DNA of 64,000 nucleotides, taken from NCBI GenBank assembly GCA_016721015.1, contig JADKJL010000008.1, forward strand, positions 1 through 64,000, written 5' to 3'. Source of the DNA: Lysobacterales bacterium (GTDB taxonomy: Bacteria > Pseudomonadota > Gammaproteobacteria > Xanthomonadales > Rhodanobacteraceae). The position numbers and the translations under genes are program-made. The notes under the pieces are model-generated. The model was not told the DNA's origin. It saw only the letters and a program-made list of their open reading frames with translations, and did no database searches. Shown here one piece after another: positions 42,241 to 51,388 of the stretch. Every line of letters starts with the position of its first letter. The first letter of the stretch is position 1.

Positions 42241-42567
42241 CTGTCTCTTGATCACAACTTTCGTCATCGGTTCAAGCTTTCGCAAAGCTTGGCAACCGAA
42301 TCCCTGCCGCGGCAGAAAACAGCTTGTCGGTCCGACGCTTGGACAAGCTCATGTCAGACTTCAGGCGCGATCTCAGTATTTCGTGGGAGCGACTTCAGTC
42401 GCGATGCCCTCACCTTTTGTGCTCCCTCGGCGCAGGGCAGAAGAGCGTAAAACCAAAGCATCGCGACTGAAGTCGCTCCCACAAAAAAGCCTCAGCGGGT
42501 GGTGACGAGCCTGCATGCATAGGTCGCTGAATGGTCACAGCGCCAAAAAGTTGTGATCAAGAGACAG
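42241..42567. mobile_element. MITE with IS50-like terminal inverted repeats and near-perfect 9-bp target duplication
   Basis: CTGTCTCTTGATCACAAC and three more bases (42241-42261) recur exactly as the inverted complement at 42547-42567, a 21-bp perfect repeat. The first 14 bases equal the inside end of Tn5/IS50. Flanks are ATCCAAGGG (42232-42240) and ATCCAAGAG (42568-42576), a 9-bp duplication with one mismatch, the length made by IS4/IS50-type transposases. The 327-bp element encodes no transposase; inside is a REP-like hairpin (42382-42406 with 42458-42482). Confidence 0.85.
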
Positions 42568-42634
42568 ATCCAAGAGGGGCGAGGCGTAGCTTGGCAGGCA
42601 CGGCGGGTCGTGATCCGCCGTGCCGTTCAGCGCT

Positions 42635-43945
42635 TCAGTTGTCAAAGCCGTCGTCGAAAATGAAATCAAAAACGAGCTTATTGACGACCCCGTTGGATTG
42701 GGCGATGTAGAGATTGCCATACTCATCCTCACCATAGCCGTAGGGCGCGCCAACCGTAAGTCCAGTGTTCTGGATTCCGGAGGGCGACCAGTTCGTCTGC
42801 GCGGTTCCGGCCGTCGCATACCAAAGCGCGCTCGCGCATGAGTCGCCGTAGAAGTACGTGCCCCGAAGACGCAATGACGGCCCGCGATAGACATACCCTC
42901 CCGAAACCGCGCATCCGAATGAATGACTATATTCGATGACCGGCGCGACGGTGCTCGTGGTGGCGGGGCAGGTGGTTCCCGAACCCGTGGCATCGAAGTA
43001 GTGACGGCCCTCGCAGCGACTCCAGCCATGATCGCTTCCGCCGGTGCCAGCCGCCTGAACCGTCACTTCTTCGTAGGTGTTCTGCCCGACGTCGCCGATG
43101 ACCAGATCACCGGTCAGGCGATCGAAGCTGAATCGCCACGGATTGCGGAAGCCATGCAGGAAGATCTCGTCGCAGGTATTGCTCGTACCGACATGCGGAT
43201 TGCTCGGCGGAATCGCGTACTGGGCCGGACTGATCCCTGACGAGCCGCACATATCGGCGGTGACCGCGCCACCGCGCGTGTCGACATCAATGCGCAGGAT
43301 CTTGCCGAGCATGTAGTACTGGGTACCCGATGTATCGCCGCAGGCACTTCCCGATGTGGCAGGCTTTTTCCACAGGCATTCGGCGAAGTGGTAGGGATTG
43401 TTCTGCGCGCCGCTGTCGCCCATTGAGTAATACAGATAGCCATCGGGCCCGAAATGGATATCACCGCCATTGTGATTGCCCGCGAGATCCGGCACGCGCA
43501 GCACAATCGTGCCCGTGGTGTTGGCGACGTCGGAAACGAGCGTCGGGACCGTGTATCGCGCGATTACCTGATCCGGTGTGCCTCCGAGACGTGGATCTGC
43601 GCCCGGTCGCGTATAGGCGACGTAGAACTCGTCGTTGTGCGGTAGCGAAGGCTTGCCGAAATTCGGATGGAAGGCCAGCCCGAGCAATCCGCTCTCGCTG
43701 TTGGTCGTGACCGCGACCGTGAGGAATGCCGGACCGAGGGCAACGCCATTCTTGACGATCTTGATCTGACCGCCCTTCTGCACGATGAAGATCCTTCCGC
43801 TGCCATCGTGTGGCGCACGAACCGCGACGGGTTCGGAATAGCTGCCAGCCACTGCAGATACCGAAAGCCCCGGAATGGTCTGTGCGAAGGCTGCTGAGCA
43901 GGCGAGCAGGAATGCAAGGGGAACAAGATGTCTGAGGAAACGCAT
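42635..43945 (-). CDS. Exported PQQ-dependent sugar (glucose/sorbosone-type) dehydrogenase-like protein
   Basis: The protein is started at 43945 because MRFLRHLVPLAFLLACSAAFA is a signal peptide (cleavage after AFA, with GGAGG upstream), giving 436 residues. The six-bladed propeller of the soluble quinoprotein dehydrogenase family shows in GSGRIFIVQKGGQIKIVKNG, LLGLAFHPNFG, NHNGGDIHFGPDGYLYYSMG and WRFSFDRLTGDLVIGDVGQN. PQQ and calcium ligands are not individually assigned. The C-terminus FDFIFDDGFDN is not part of the propeller and resembles an export/anchor tag seen again at the window's right end. Confidence 0.88.
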   Translation of the reverse strand: MRFLRHLVPLAFLLACSAAFAQTIPGLSVSAVAGSYSEPVAVRAPHDGSGRIFIVQKGGQIKIVKNGVALGPAFLTVAVTTNSESGLLGLAFHPNFGKPSLPHNDEFYVAYTRPGADPRLGGTPDQVIARYTVPTLVSDVANTTGTIVLRVPDLAGNHNGGDIHFGPDGYLYYSMGDSGAQNNPYHFAECLWKKPATSGSACGDTSGTQYYMLGKILRIDVDTRGGAVTADMCGSSGISPAQYAIPPSNPHVGTSNTCDEIFLHGFRNPWRFSFDRLTGDLVIGDVGQNTYEEVTVQAAGTGGSDHGWSRCEGRHYFDATGSGTTCPATTSTVAPVIEYSHSFGCAVSGGYVYRGPSLRLRGTYFYGDSCASALWYATAGTAQTNWSPSGIQNTGLTVGAPYGYGEDEYGNLYIAQSNGVVNKLVFDFIFDDGFDN

Positions 43946-44111
43946 GGACAGAACCTCCAGGAGGAATCGCGAGTGTCGCGTGGAGAACAGCCGCTTGCCA
44001 CCACGCGTGCATTGCAATGTGATCGACTCGTCACATGCAAGTCACTCAGGCGGATCAGCGTTATGCCGCAAACCGCCAAGTGAAATGTGAAACAAACATG
44101 AAGAATGAGGT

Positions 44112-44981
44112 TCAGGATGCCGAGCGCTTGAGCCGGATCAGCGCGGAGATGTCCTCGTCACCATGCCCCTGGGCCATCAGCACCGCGTAGTCGGCCAACG
44201 ACTTCTCGATCACGCTGCGATCGGTGCCGGCATCGCGGGCGAGCTCGCGGACGATCTTCAGGTCCTTGTGCAGCAGGGCGAGCTTGAAGCCAACCTTGAA
44301 TTCGTCGCGCAGCATCGTCGCACCGCGCTTGTCGAGAAACCAGTTGCCTGCTGCCCCCGTAAGCAGGGTCGAGATCAGGGTATCCGCTTCGAGGCCCAGT
44401 GCCTGACCGAGCGCGAGGCCCTCGCAAACGCCCTGGGCAATACCGGCGACCAGCACCTGGTTGACCGCCTTGGTATTCTGGCCGGCGCCGATGCCGCCCA
44501 TATGGTTGATCCGCGCCGCGTAGCATTCGAGTACCGGCCGTACACGCTCGAGCACCGCGACTTCGCCGCCGACCATCACCGACAACTTGCCGTTGCGCGC
44601 GCCTTCGACACCACCGGAGACAGGGGCGTCGATGAACTCGCCGCCGGCGCCGAGCATGCGTTCGCGTGCCTCGCGTGCGGTCACCGAGGAAACCGTCGAA
44701 TGATCAATGACGATCGTGCCGGGTCGCGCGTTGGCCGCAATCAGCTCGACGTCGGCCAGCACATCGGCATCGGCCGGAACACACAGCGCGATCACGTTGC
44801 AGCGCGCCGCCAGTTCGGCGAGCGAGGCGGGTTCGGCAAGATTGAATTCCGCCGCGATCGCGCGGGTGTTGGCGGGTGTGCGCGTCCACACCGATGCCAG
44901 CAAACCGGCGCGCGACAGGTGTCCAGCCATCGGCTGGCCCATCGCACCGAGCCCGACAAATCCAGCCTTGATGTCGCTCAT
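44112..44981 (-). CDS. NAD(P)-dependent beta-hydroxyacid dehydrogenase (3-hydroxyisobutyrate/tartronate semialdehyde reductase family)
   Basis: The 289-residue protein has an N-terminal Rossmann fold with GFVGLGAMGQPMAG (7-20), the substrate-loop DAPVSGGVEGA (about 118-128) and the catalytic Lys in GAGQNTKAVNQVLV (K about 170). The family oxidises 3-hydroxyisobutyrate, 6-phosphogluconate or related acids; the exact substrate is open. Its ATG overlaps the stop of speA (ATGA), so both lie in one transcript. The protein is complete. Confidence 0.88.
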   Translation of the reverse strand: MSDIKAGFVGLGAMGQPMAGHLSRAGLLASVWTRTPANTRAIAAEFNLAEPASLAELAARCNVIALCVPADADVLADVELIAANARPGTIVIDHSTVSSVTAREARERMLGAGGEFIDAPVSGGVEGARNGKLSVMVGGEVAVLERVRPVLECYAARINHMGGIGAGQNTKAVNQVLVAGIAQGVCEGLALGQALGLEADTLISTLLTGAAGNWFLDKRGATMLRDEFKVGFKLALLHKDLKIVRELARDAGTDRSVIEKSLADYAVLMAQGHGDEDISALIRLKRSAS

Positions 44982-46867
44982 TGTGTTGTCTCTGCCAGGT
45001 AGGTGTAGGCGGTGAGGCCCGCTTCGAGGGTTGCTTCCAGCTGCTGCGCCTGGTCGCCGCTGATGCCGACGGCGGCGATCTTGTCGCGGTATTCGGCGCG
45101 CAGCGCGGCGAGATCGTAGCCAACGTAGTCGAGCATGACATCGGTGCTGTCGCCGCGACGCTGATCGGTGATCTGGTAGCCATCAGGGGTCAGCTTTACG
45201 CTGATGCAATCGGTATCGCCGAACAGGTTGTGGATGTCGCCGAGGGTCTCCTGGTAGGCACCGACCATGAACAGGCCGAGCCGATAGGATTCGCCGGGCG
45301 CGGGCGCGTGCAGCGGCAGGCTGACGTCGACCCCATCGGCATCGACGTAGTGATCGATGCGGCCATCCGAATCACAGGTCAGGTCGGCGATCACGCCACG
45401 CCGATCGGGTTCGCGATCAAGCCCGGCAATCGGCACGATCGGAAACACCTGATCGATGGCCCAGATGTCGGGGGCCGATTCGAAAACCGAGAAGTTGACG
45501 AAGTACTTGTCGACCAGGGTTTCATTGAGTTCATCGAGTACCTGGCGATGTGAGCGCTCATCCGGCTTCAGGCGCGCATGCACGGCGTTGACGATGGCGT
45601 AGTAGAGATCATCAAGCTGGGCACGGTCGGCAAGCGAGAGCTGGCCGAGTGCATACAGCGACTGGCCTTCGGCAAGGTGGTATTGCGCCTCGTGATAGAG
45701 CTCGGTTGGCGGGCGCGTGCCGATTTCGCCATGCACCTCGCGCAGACGGCGCAGCACGGCCGGTTCGTCTTCGCGTACCGCGGCCACCGCGCCACGTGGC
45801 GATTCCTCGATCTCACTGACGTTGACCACCAGCACGGCGTGATGCGCGGTCAAGGCGCGTCCGGACTCGGTCAGCACATGCGGATGCGGCAAGTTGTTTT
45901 CGACGCAAGCCTCGGCGAGTGCGCCGACCACGCTCGATGCGTATTGATCGAGGCCGTAGTTGATCGAGCACTCCGAGCGCGAACGCGTGCCCTCGTAGTC
46001 GACGCCAAGGCCACCGCCGACATCCATGTACTGGATCGGCAGGCCGAGTTGCGAAAGTTCGACGAAATAGCGCACGGCTTCGCGCATGCCGCGGGCGATG
46101 TCACGCACATTCGACATCTGCGAACCCATATGGAAATGCAGCAGCTTGAGCGTGTGCGAAAGTCCGGCCGCCTTGAGCTGCTCGATCAGGGTCAGCAACT
46201 GGCGCGGAGTCAAGCCGAACTTGGCCTTGTCGCCACCCGAGTTCTGCCACTTGCCGGCACCCAGACTTTTCAGACGCATGCGCACGCCGAGCAAGGGTTC
46301 GACGCCGAGCGACTTCGCCTCCTCGATGACGTAGCGCAATTCCGACGGCTTCTCGATGACGATGAAGATGTCCAGACCGAGCTTGCGACCGATCAGGGCG
46401 AGACGGATGTATTCGCGATCCTTGTAGCCATTGCAGATGACCACGCTGCCACGCTTCGCCAGGGCAAGCACGGCCATCAACTCGGGCTTGGAACCGGCTT
46501 CGAGGCCAAACCCGGCGCCGCCGCCGGCAGCGAGTTCACCGGCGACACTCTTCTGCTGGTTGACCTTGATCGGATAGACCAGGGTATAGCCGCCTGCGTA
46601 ATCCCAGGCGGTCATTGCCTTCGCAAATGCCGCCTGCAAGCGACTGCGGCGATCATCGAGAATGTCGGCAAACCGAACCAGCAGGGGCAGTCGCGAACCG
46701 CCCTCGCGCGCGGCATCGACGATGGCCGGCAGGCTCAATGCCGGGCCGTCACCAGCCCGCGGCTTCACTTGCATGGCGCCGTCGGCGCCCACATCGAAAT
46801 AACCCTCGCCCCAGTTCGCGATTGCGTAGGTATGACGGGCGTCGTCTGTCGTCCAGGTTGTGCTCAT
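44978..46867 (-). CDS. speA: Biosynthetic arginine decarboxylase
   Basis: The 629-residue PLP enzyme is started at MSTTWTTDDARH (46867) after GGAGG. It carries the family marks: YPIKVNQQKSV with the PLP lysine (about 98-108), GLEAGSKPEL, ICNGYKDREYI, HFHMGSQ and the MDVGGGLGVDYEGTRS loop. It makes agmatine from arginine, the first step of polyamine synthesis. The spermidine synthase gene lies about 1.9 kb away on the other strand. A hydroxyacid dehydrogenase gene is coupled after it. Confidence 0.95.
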   Translation of the reverse strand: MSTTWTTDDARHTYAIANWGEGYFDVGADGAMQVKPRAGDGPALSLPAIVDAAREGGSRLPLLVRFADILDDRRSRLQAAFAKAMTAWDYAGGYTLVYPIKVNQQKSVAGELAAGGGAGFGLEAGSKPELMAVLALAKRGSVVICNGYKDREYIRLALIGRKLGLDIFIVIEKPSELRYVIEEAKSLGVEPLLGVRMRLKSLGAGKWQNSGGDKAKFGLTPRQLLTLIEQLKAAGLSHTLKLLHFHMGSQMSNVRDIARGMREAVRYFVELSQLGLPIQYMDVGGGLGVDYEGTRSRSECSINYGLDQYASSVVGALAEACVENNLPHPHVLTESGRALTAHHAVLVVNVSEIEESPRGAVAAVREDEPAVLRRLREVHGEIGTRPPTELYHEAQYHLAEGQSLYALGQLSLADRAQLDDLYYAIVNAVHARLKPDERSHRQVLDELNETLVDKYFVNFSVFESAPDIWAIDQVFPIVPIAGLDREPDRRGVIADLTCDSDGRIDHYVDADGVDVSLPLHAPAPGESYRLGLFMVGAYQETLGDIHNLFGDTDCISVKLTPDGYQITDQRRGDSTDVMLDYVGYDLAALRAEYRDKIAAVGISGDQAQQLEATLEAGLTAYTYLAETTQ

Positions 46868-47026
46868 GGTGTCCTCCGGATGAGTTGGACGTCGCAGCGG
46901 CAGGCTTGGACGTATCAAATCCGTCGGTCGGGAGCCTCGATGCCGCGGGAACCTTCGGGGCGCGCATTGTAACCGCGCCAACCTGATTCTGCGGACAACG
47001 CATGCGCAGCGTCACAAAGCGGCGAA

Positions 47027-48529
47027 CTATCGCGCCTCGTACAAGGCCTTCACATCCTTGAGCAATCGCGCCGAACTATCCGGACGCGAATAAAACATGT
47101 GGCCACCGGGATAGTTCTTGACCTCGACCCGGCTCGGGTCACCCATGGCCGGCATCTGGTCGACGGCCAATACCGAGACCATGAACGGGCAGGACAGATC
47201 ATCCCAGCCGTGGGCGATCAGCACGCGCAAACGCGGATCGTTGGCGACCGCCTTGCGCAACTGGTTGACCGAACCTTCCTCGGCGTCGTCATCCTGATGC
47301 CAGAGGCGGCCGACCTCGTAACTCAGCGCGTTGTAGCGACCGTCGACTTTCCAGCCTACGGTCTGGGTGACGAAATTGACCATGGCCGTGGTCGTCGGCG
47401 CGATGATGCCGTTGAGAATCGGATCACCGGCTTGCTGACGCGGTGCGTTCGGGAACGGATCCCAGGCGGTCACGTTGGAATCGTAGCGGCTACCAAGCTT
47501 GCCCTCGGCACGGTAGATCTCGCGCAGGTAGGCCTGGGTTTCGATGCGTCCGCCGGAACGCTTGACGAACAACGGGTCGAGTCCGGTCAGTTCGGTGACT
47601 TTCACGATCATCGCGGCGGTCGCGGCGGGATCGGAGCGCCCCTTCAACAGGGTGGTCGCGTATTCGCCGCGTGTGTAGGCGATCACCGGCGCCATTGTCT
47701 CGGCGCTGAGCTTGCCCTGCCGCTCGAGATGCGCAGCGGCGATCGAAGGCAAGGTGGTCATCCATGGCAGCGGCGAGACCGTGTCGTTGCTCCAGGCCGA
47801 AGGATCGAGGTAGGGAGAAACCAGGATCACGCCGCTCATCGCCACGCCAAGCCGGGTCTGCATGTACTCGGTGATGTGCGGGCCGCGGAAACCGCCGTAG
47901 CTTTCGCCGACGTAGTACTTGGCCGAATTCATGCGGCCGTTCTTGACCAGCCAGTCGACCATGATCCGTGACAGGTACTCGATGTCGATGTCGGTACTGT
48001 AGAAATCCTTGGTCGCCTGCGCATCATCGACCAGCGCCCGGCTGTAGCCGGTGCCAATCGGATCGATGAAGACCAGGTCGGTGAAGGCCAGCCAGGTGTC
48101 CGGATTGTCGTGCAGGGTCGGGTCCGCCGACGGTGAATCGCCTTCGACACCAAATTTGACTTTCTTCGGGCCGATGGCACCGAGGTTGAGGTAGACCGAG
48201 GAAGCACCCGGGCCACCATTGAGCGCAAAGGTGACCGGCCGATCTCCGCCATCCATGGTGTAGGCGGTGTAAGCCACTTCGCCGGTGGTCTTGCCCTTGG
48301 CGTCACGCACCGGCAATGCGCCGATGCGTACCGTGTACTTGAGTGTGCGGCCGTCGACCACTGTGGTCTGGGTGACTTTCGCCTCGGCGGGGAGCGGCGG
48401 AAGATTGAAGTCCTCCTTGGCTGGACTGTCGGTTTGCGTCTTGGGTGTATCTGCCGCGAACCCGTTCGTGGCCGGCAAGACGGTGGCGCCGAGTGCGACC
48501 AGCAATACAGTCTGCGTGAAAAATCGCAT
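47027..48529 (-). CDS. Exported S10-family serine carboxypeptidase
   Basis: The 500-residue protein starts with a signal peptide (MRFFTQTVLLVALGATVLPA). NGGPGASS (104-111) forms the oxyanion hole; GESYGGFRG (208-216) has the nucleophile S210, and the His of GGHMFYSR (H477) with the Asp of AHGWDDLS completes the triad. S10 enzymes remove C-terminal residues from peptides, usually at acid pH. The gene is monocistronic, oriented opposite to speE. Confidence 0.9.
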   Translation of the reverse strand: MRFFTQTVLLVALGATVLPATNGFAADTPKTQTDSPAKEDFNLPPLPAEAKVTQTTVVDGRTLKYTVRIGALPVRDAKGKTTGEVAYTAYTMDGGDRPVTFALNGGPGASSVYLNLGAIGPKKVKFGVEGDSPSADPTLHDNPDTWLAFTDLVFIDPIGTGYSRALVDDAQATKDFYSTDIDIEYLSRIMVDWLVKNGRMNSAKYYVGESYGGFRGPHITEYMQTRLGVAMSGVILVSPYLDPSAWSNDTVSPLPWMTTLPSIAAAHLERQGKLSAETMAPVIAYTRGEYATTLLKGRSDPAATAAMIVKVTELTGLDPLFVKRSGGRIETQAYLREIYRAEGKLGSRYDSNVTAWDPFPNAPRQQAGDPILNGIIAPTTTAMVNFVTQTVGWKVDGRYNALSYEVGRLWHQDDDAEEGSVNQLRKAVANDPRLRVLIAHGWDDLSCPFMVSVLAVDQMPAMGDPSRVEVKNYPGGHMFYSRPDSSARLLKDVKALYEAR

Positions 48530-48760
48530 GGCCGGCTCCCTGCAAAGTCAAACTGCAAGACTAGTCTTCGAGGGGCTTGCAAAAGCGTGCCAAAAGCCAT
48601 GCGCGCATCAAGCGGCGCCGTTTGCCGGCATGAGAAGCCTTGCCGGAACCTGACCGACCACCCTTTCCATCTGCCGTGACGAGGCTTGAGCCGCTACAAT
48701 CCGAGGTCTGCGCGCATAGAATCCGCGCCTGTTGAAATCAGTCGAATCAAGGAAGTCCGC

Positions 48761-49618
48761 ATGTCCACCCCCGAGCAAAGCTGGTTCACCGAAGCCCACG
48801 AATCCTCAGGCTCCTCGATCGGCTTTCGCACGCGCGCACGCCTGCACGTCGAGCAGACCCCGTTTCAGTCGATCGAGATCCATGATTCGACCGATTGGGG
48901 CAAGTTGATGGTCATTGATGGCTGCATGATGCTGACCACGCGCGACAACTTCTTCTACCACGAGATGATGTCGCACCCGGCCCTGTTCACGCATGCGCGG
49001 GCCAAGCGCGTCGTCATCATCGGTGGCGGCGATTGCGGAACGCTGCGTGAGGTATTGCGTCACGAAGTGGTCGAATCGGCGGTGCAGGTCGAGATCGACG
49101 AGCGGGTGACCCGCCTTGCCGAGCAGTACTTCCCCGAACTCTGCGAATCCAACAGCGATCCGCGTGCGCAATTGCTGTTCGACGACGGCATAAAGTACAT
49201 GGCTGAATGCGAGGCCGAATCGGTTGACGTGGTGATTGTCGATTCGACCGATCCGGTCGGCCCGGCCGAAGGCCTGTTCAATGCCGCGTTCTACGCCAGT
49301 TGCTTCAAGGCCTTGCGCAGCGGCGGCATCTTCGTCCAGCAGAGTGAATCCCCGCTCGCCCATCTCGCACTGATCAAGTCAATGCGCTCGGCGATGCGCA
49401 CCGCCGGCTTTCAGGCCGTGCGCACCCTGACCTTCCCGCAGCCGTGCTATCCGACCGGCTGGTGGAGCGCCACGCTGGCGCGCAAGGGCGCCGATCTTTC
49501 CGATTTCCGCGAACGTGGTGCGCAGACCAAGCGCTTTCCGACGCGCTATTACAATGCCGAAATCCACAAGGCGGCGCTGTCGATGCCCGAGTTCATGCGC
49601 GAAGAATTGGGCGAGTAG
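48761..49618 (+). CDS. speE: Spermidine synthase
   Basis: The 285-residue protein starts at MSTPEQSWFTE (48761; AGGAA upstream). The aminopropyltransferase fold is shown by LMVIDGCMMLTTRDNFFYHE, the decarboxy-AdoMet loop IIGGGDCGTLREVLRH, the acid IVDSTDPVGPAEGLF and YPTGWWS. It transfers an aminopropyl group to putrescine. With the nearby speA this points to spermidine made through the agmatine route, though no agmatinase lies in the window. Confidence 0.95.
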   Translation: MSTPEQSWFTEAHESSGSSIGFRTRARLHVEQTPFQSIEIHDSTDWGKLMVIDGCMMLTTRDNFFYHEMMSHPALFTHARAKRVVIIGGGDCGTLREVLRHEVVESAVQVEIDERVTRLAEQYFPELCESNSDPRAQLLFDDGIKYMAECEAESVDVVIVDSTDPVGPAEGLFNAAFYASCFKALRSGGIFVQQSESPLAHLALIKSMRSAMRTAGFQAVRTLTFPQPCYPTGWWSATLARKGADLSDFRERGAQTKRFPTRYYNAEIHKAALSMPEFMREELGE

Positions 49619-49693
49619 CGGCATTGGTGTGAGAGGAGTCGATGCTGCTGCTGAGCATCCGGCGGCGCCATGTTGGCCCAGCGCAAAGGAGAT

Positions 49694-49766
49694 CGTGGGA
49701 GCGGCTTTAGCCGCGATGCTTCCTGACGAGACTTGGTCAAGCATCGCGGCTAAAGCCGCTCCCACG
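49694..49766. repeat. REP-type inverted repeat
   Basis: A 28-bp stretch starting CGTGGGAGCGGCTTTAGCC (49694-49721) is matched by its exact complement at 49739-49766, with a 17-bp loop. It lies after speE, in the gap before nupC. The same type with C/T changes (CTTCAGTCGCGATGC) occurs inside the MITE at 42382-42482, so it is a dispersed repeat. It could also stop transcription of the convergent genes. Confidence 0.8.
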
Positions 49767-49809
49767 AAATAGGCGCACGACTTGCGCTTGAACGATGAGC
49801 CGCTGCGGG

Positions 49810-49969
49810 ATGGGTGGAGCGCCCGGGCTAGATCAAACTCAGCACGCCGGCGATGGTGGCGGTCATGAAAGTCGCCAGTGAACCGCCGAATGGGTGGAGC
49901 GCCTGGGCTAGATCAAACTCAGAACGCCGGCGATGGTGGCGGTCATGAAGGTTGCCAGTGAACCGCCGA
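49810..49969. repeat. 80-bp tandem duplication covering the 3' end of nupC
   Basis: 49810-49889 and 49890-49969 are near-identical copies (five differences or so) that each contain the CTAGATCAAACTCAG block encoding the last residues and TAG stop of nupC. Because 80 is not a multiple of three, the outer copy is out of frame with the gene and non-functional. The inner copy supplies the working 3' end. Confidence 0.9.
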
Positions 49970-51224
49970 GTACCGCCTTCAGGCCCATGCGCGCGAGGTC
50001 GGGGCGACGGCTCGGGGCGAGCCCGCCAATGCCGCCGATCTGGATCGCGATCGAGGAAAAGTTGGCGAAGCCGCACAACGCGTAAGTGGCGATCAAGCGG
50101 CTGTGCTCGGTCATCTGATCGATGTGCTTGGCCATGTCGACGTAGGCGACGAATTCGTTGATGACGACTTTCTGGCCGATGAAGCTGCCGACCAGGGTCG
50201 CATCCTGCCAGGGCACGCCGATGATCCAGGCGATCGGTGCAAGCACCCATCCAAAAAGCGTCTGCAGCGAGAACTCGACCGGGTGGCCGAGCTGTACGCC
50301 CAACCAGCCGTTCAACGACGTGGATGGATCAGCACCCCAGGCGTGCGTGCCGAGCCACTGCACCGGCGCGTTGAGCAGCGCGATCAGGGCGATGAAGGCC
50401 AACAGCATCGCACCCACGTTGAGGGCGAGGCGCAAACCGTCGGCGGCACCGGTCGCGGCGGCGTCGATGACATTGGCCGTGGTCTTCTCGACTTCGAGTT
50501 TGACCTGTCCGCGGGTCAAAGGCTCCTCGGTTTCGGGAATCAGGATCTTGGCCAGCATCAACGTGGCCGGCGCCGCCATGATGCTGGCGGTCAGCAAATG
50601 GGTGGCGAAAAAGATGCGCTGGCCCTCGTCTTCACCACCGAGCAGCCCAACATAGGCGGCCATGACCGAGCCGGCGATATGCGCCATGCCACCAATCATC
50701 ACGGTCATCAGCTCGGACTGGGTCATGCGCTCGATGTAAGGCTTGATCGTCAGCGGGGCCTCGGTCTGGCCGATGAACACGCTGGCGCAGACCGAGGTCG
50801 TCTCGGCGCCCGACACATTCATGAACTTGGTGATCACCCAGGTCATGCCCTTGACGATCATCTGCATGATGCCGAGGTGGTAAAGCACGCCGGTCAGTGC
50901 AGCGAAAAAGATGATCGTCGGCAATACCTGGATGGCAAACACAAAGCCGAACTTCGACACGTCCATGAAGCCGCCGAAGATGAAATCCGACCCGGCACGG
51001 ACATAATCGAGCAGCTTGACGAAGCCGGTGGCGATGCCGTTGAACACTTCGCGCCCAAATGGAACCTTGAGCACAAGGGAGGCAAAGACAATCTGCAGGA
51101 GGACACCGGTGCCAACCAATTTCCAGCTGATCGCGCGGCGATTGGCCGAGAACAGCACGGCAATCGAAATCAGCACAGCAAGACCGAACAGACCAAACGC
51201 GATATGGCCAATGGCATCTAACAT
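49908..51224 (-). CDS. nupC: Concentrative nucleoside transporter (NupC/CNT family)
   Basis: The 438-residue membrane protein belongs to the CNT family of proton- or sodium-driven nucleoside importers. It has many hydrophobic segments (for example MLDAIGHIAFGLFGLAVLIS, IQVLPTIIFFAALTGVLYHL, GMLLAFIALIALLNA), the family signature VSGAETTSVCASVFIGQTEA, and a second conserved part FIGQKVVINEFVAYVDMAK. Start is ATG 51224. The last 20 or so codons are duplicated downstream as an 80-bp direct repeat. Confidence 0.93.
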   Translation of the reverse strand: MLDAIGHIAFGLFGLAVLISIAVLFSANRRAISWKLVGTGVLLQIVFASLVLKVPFGREVFNGIATGFVKLLDYVRAGSDFIFGGFMDVSKFGFVFAIQVLPTIIFFAALTGVLYHLGIMQMIVKGMTWVITKFMNVSGAETTSVCASVFIGQTEAPLTIKPYIERMTQSELMTVMIGGMAHIAGSVMAAYVGLLGGEDEGQRIFFATHLLTASIMAAPATLMLAKILIPETEEPLTRGQVKLEVEKTTANVIDAAATGAADGLRLALNVGAMLLAFIALIALLNAPVQWLGTHAWGADPSTSLNGWLGVQLGHPVEFSLQTLFGWVLAPIAWIIGVPWQDATLVGSFIGQKVVINEFVAYVDMAKHIDQMTEHSRLIATYALCGFANFSSIAIQIGGIGGLAPSRRPDLARMGLKAVLGGSLATFMTATIAGVLSLI

Positions 51225-51388
51225 GGGTGGTTTCCCTCAAGCGAGGGCCGAGGTTAGAGCACGCGCGCGGCCACGCGCAAGATGCATCGCAGCCGGACAG
51301 CTTCCATCCCCCCGCTGAGCGCAGCTTGTGGATAGAATCCGCCGCCAGTGCACGAATATCGCTGCACTCCCTTGCGCGAGCAGACGCC

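Noticed and set aside
51227..51388. 54-residue N-terminal extension of the fatty acid hydroxylase
   Set aside because: No ribosome site at its start, polar non-family sequence, and it overlaps the likely nupC promoter region.
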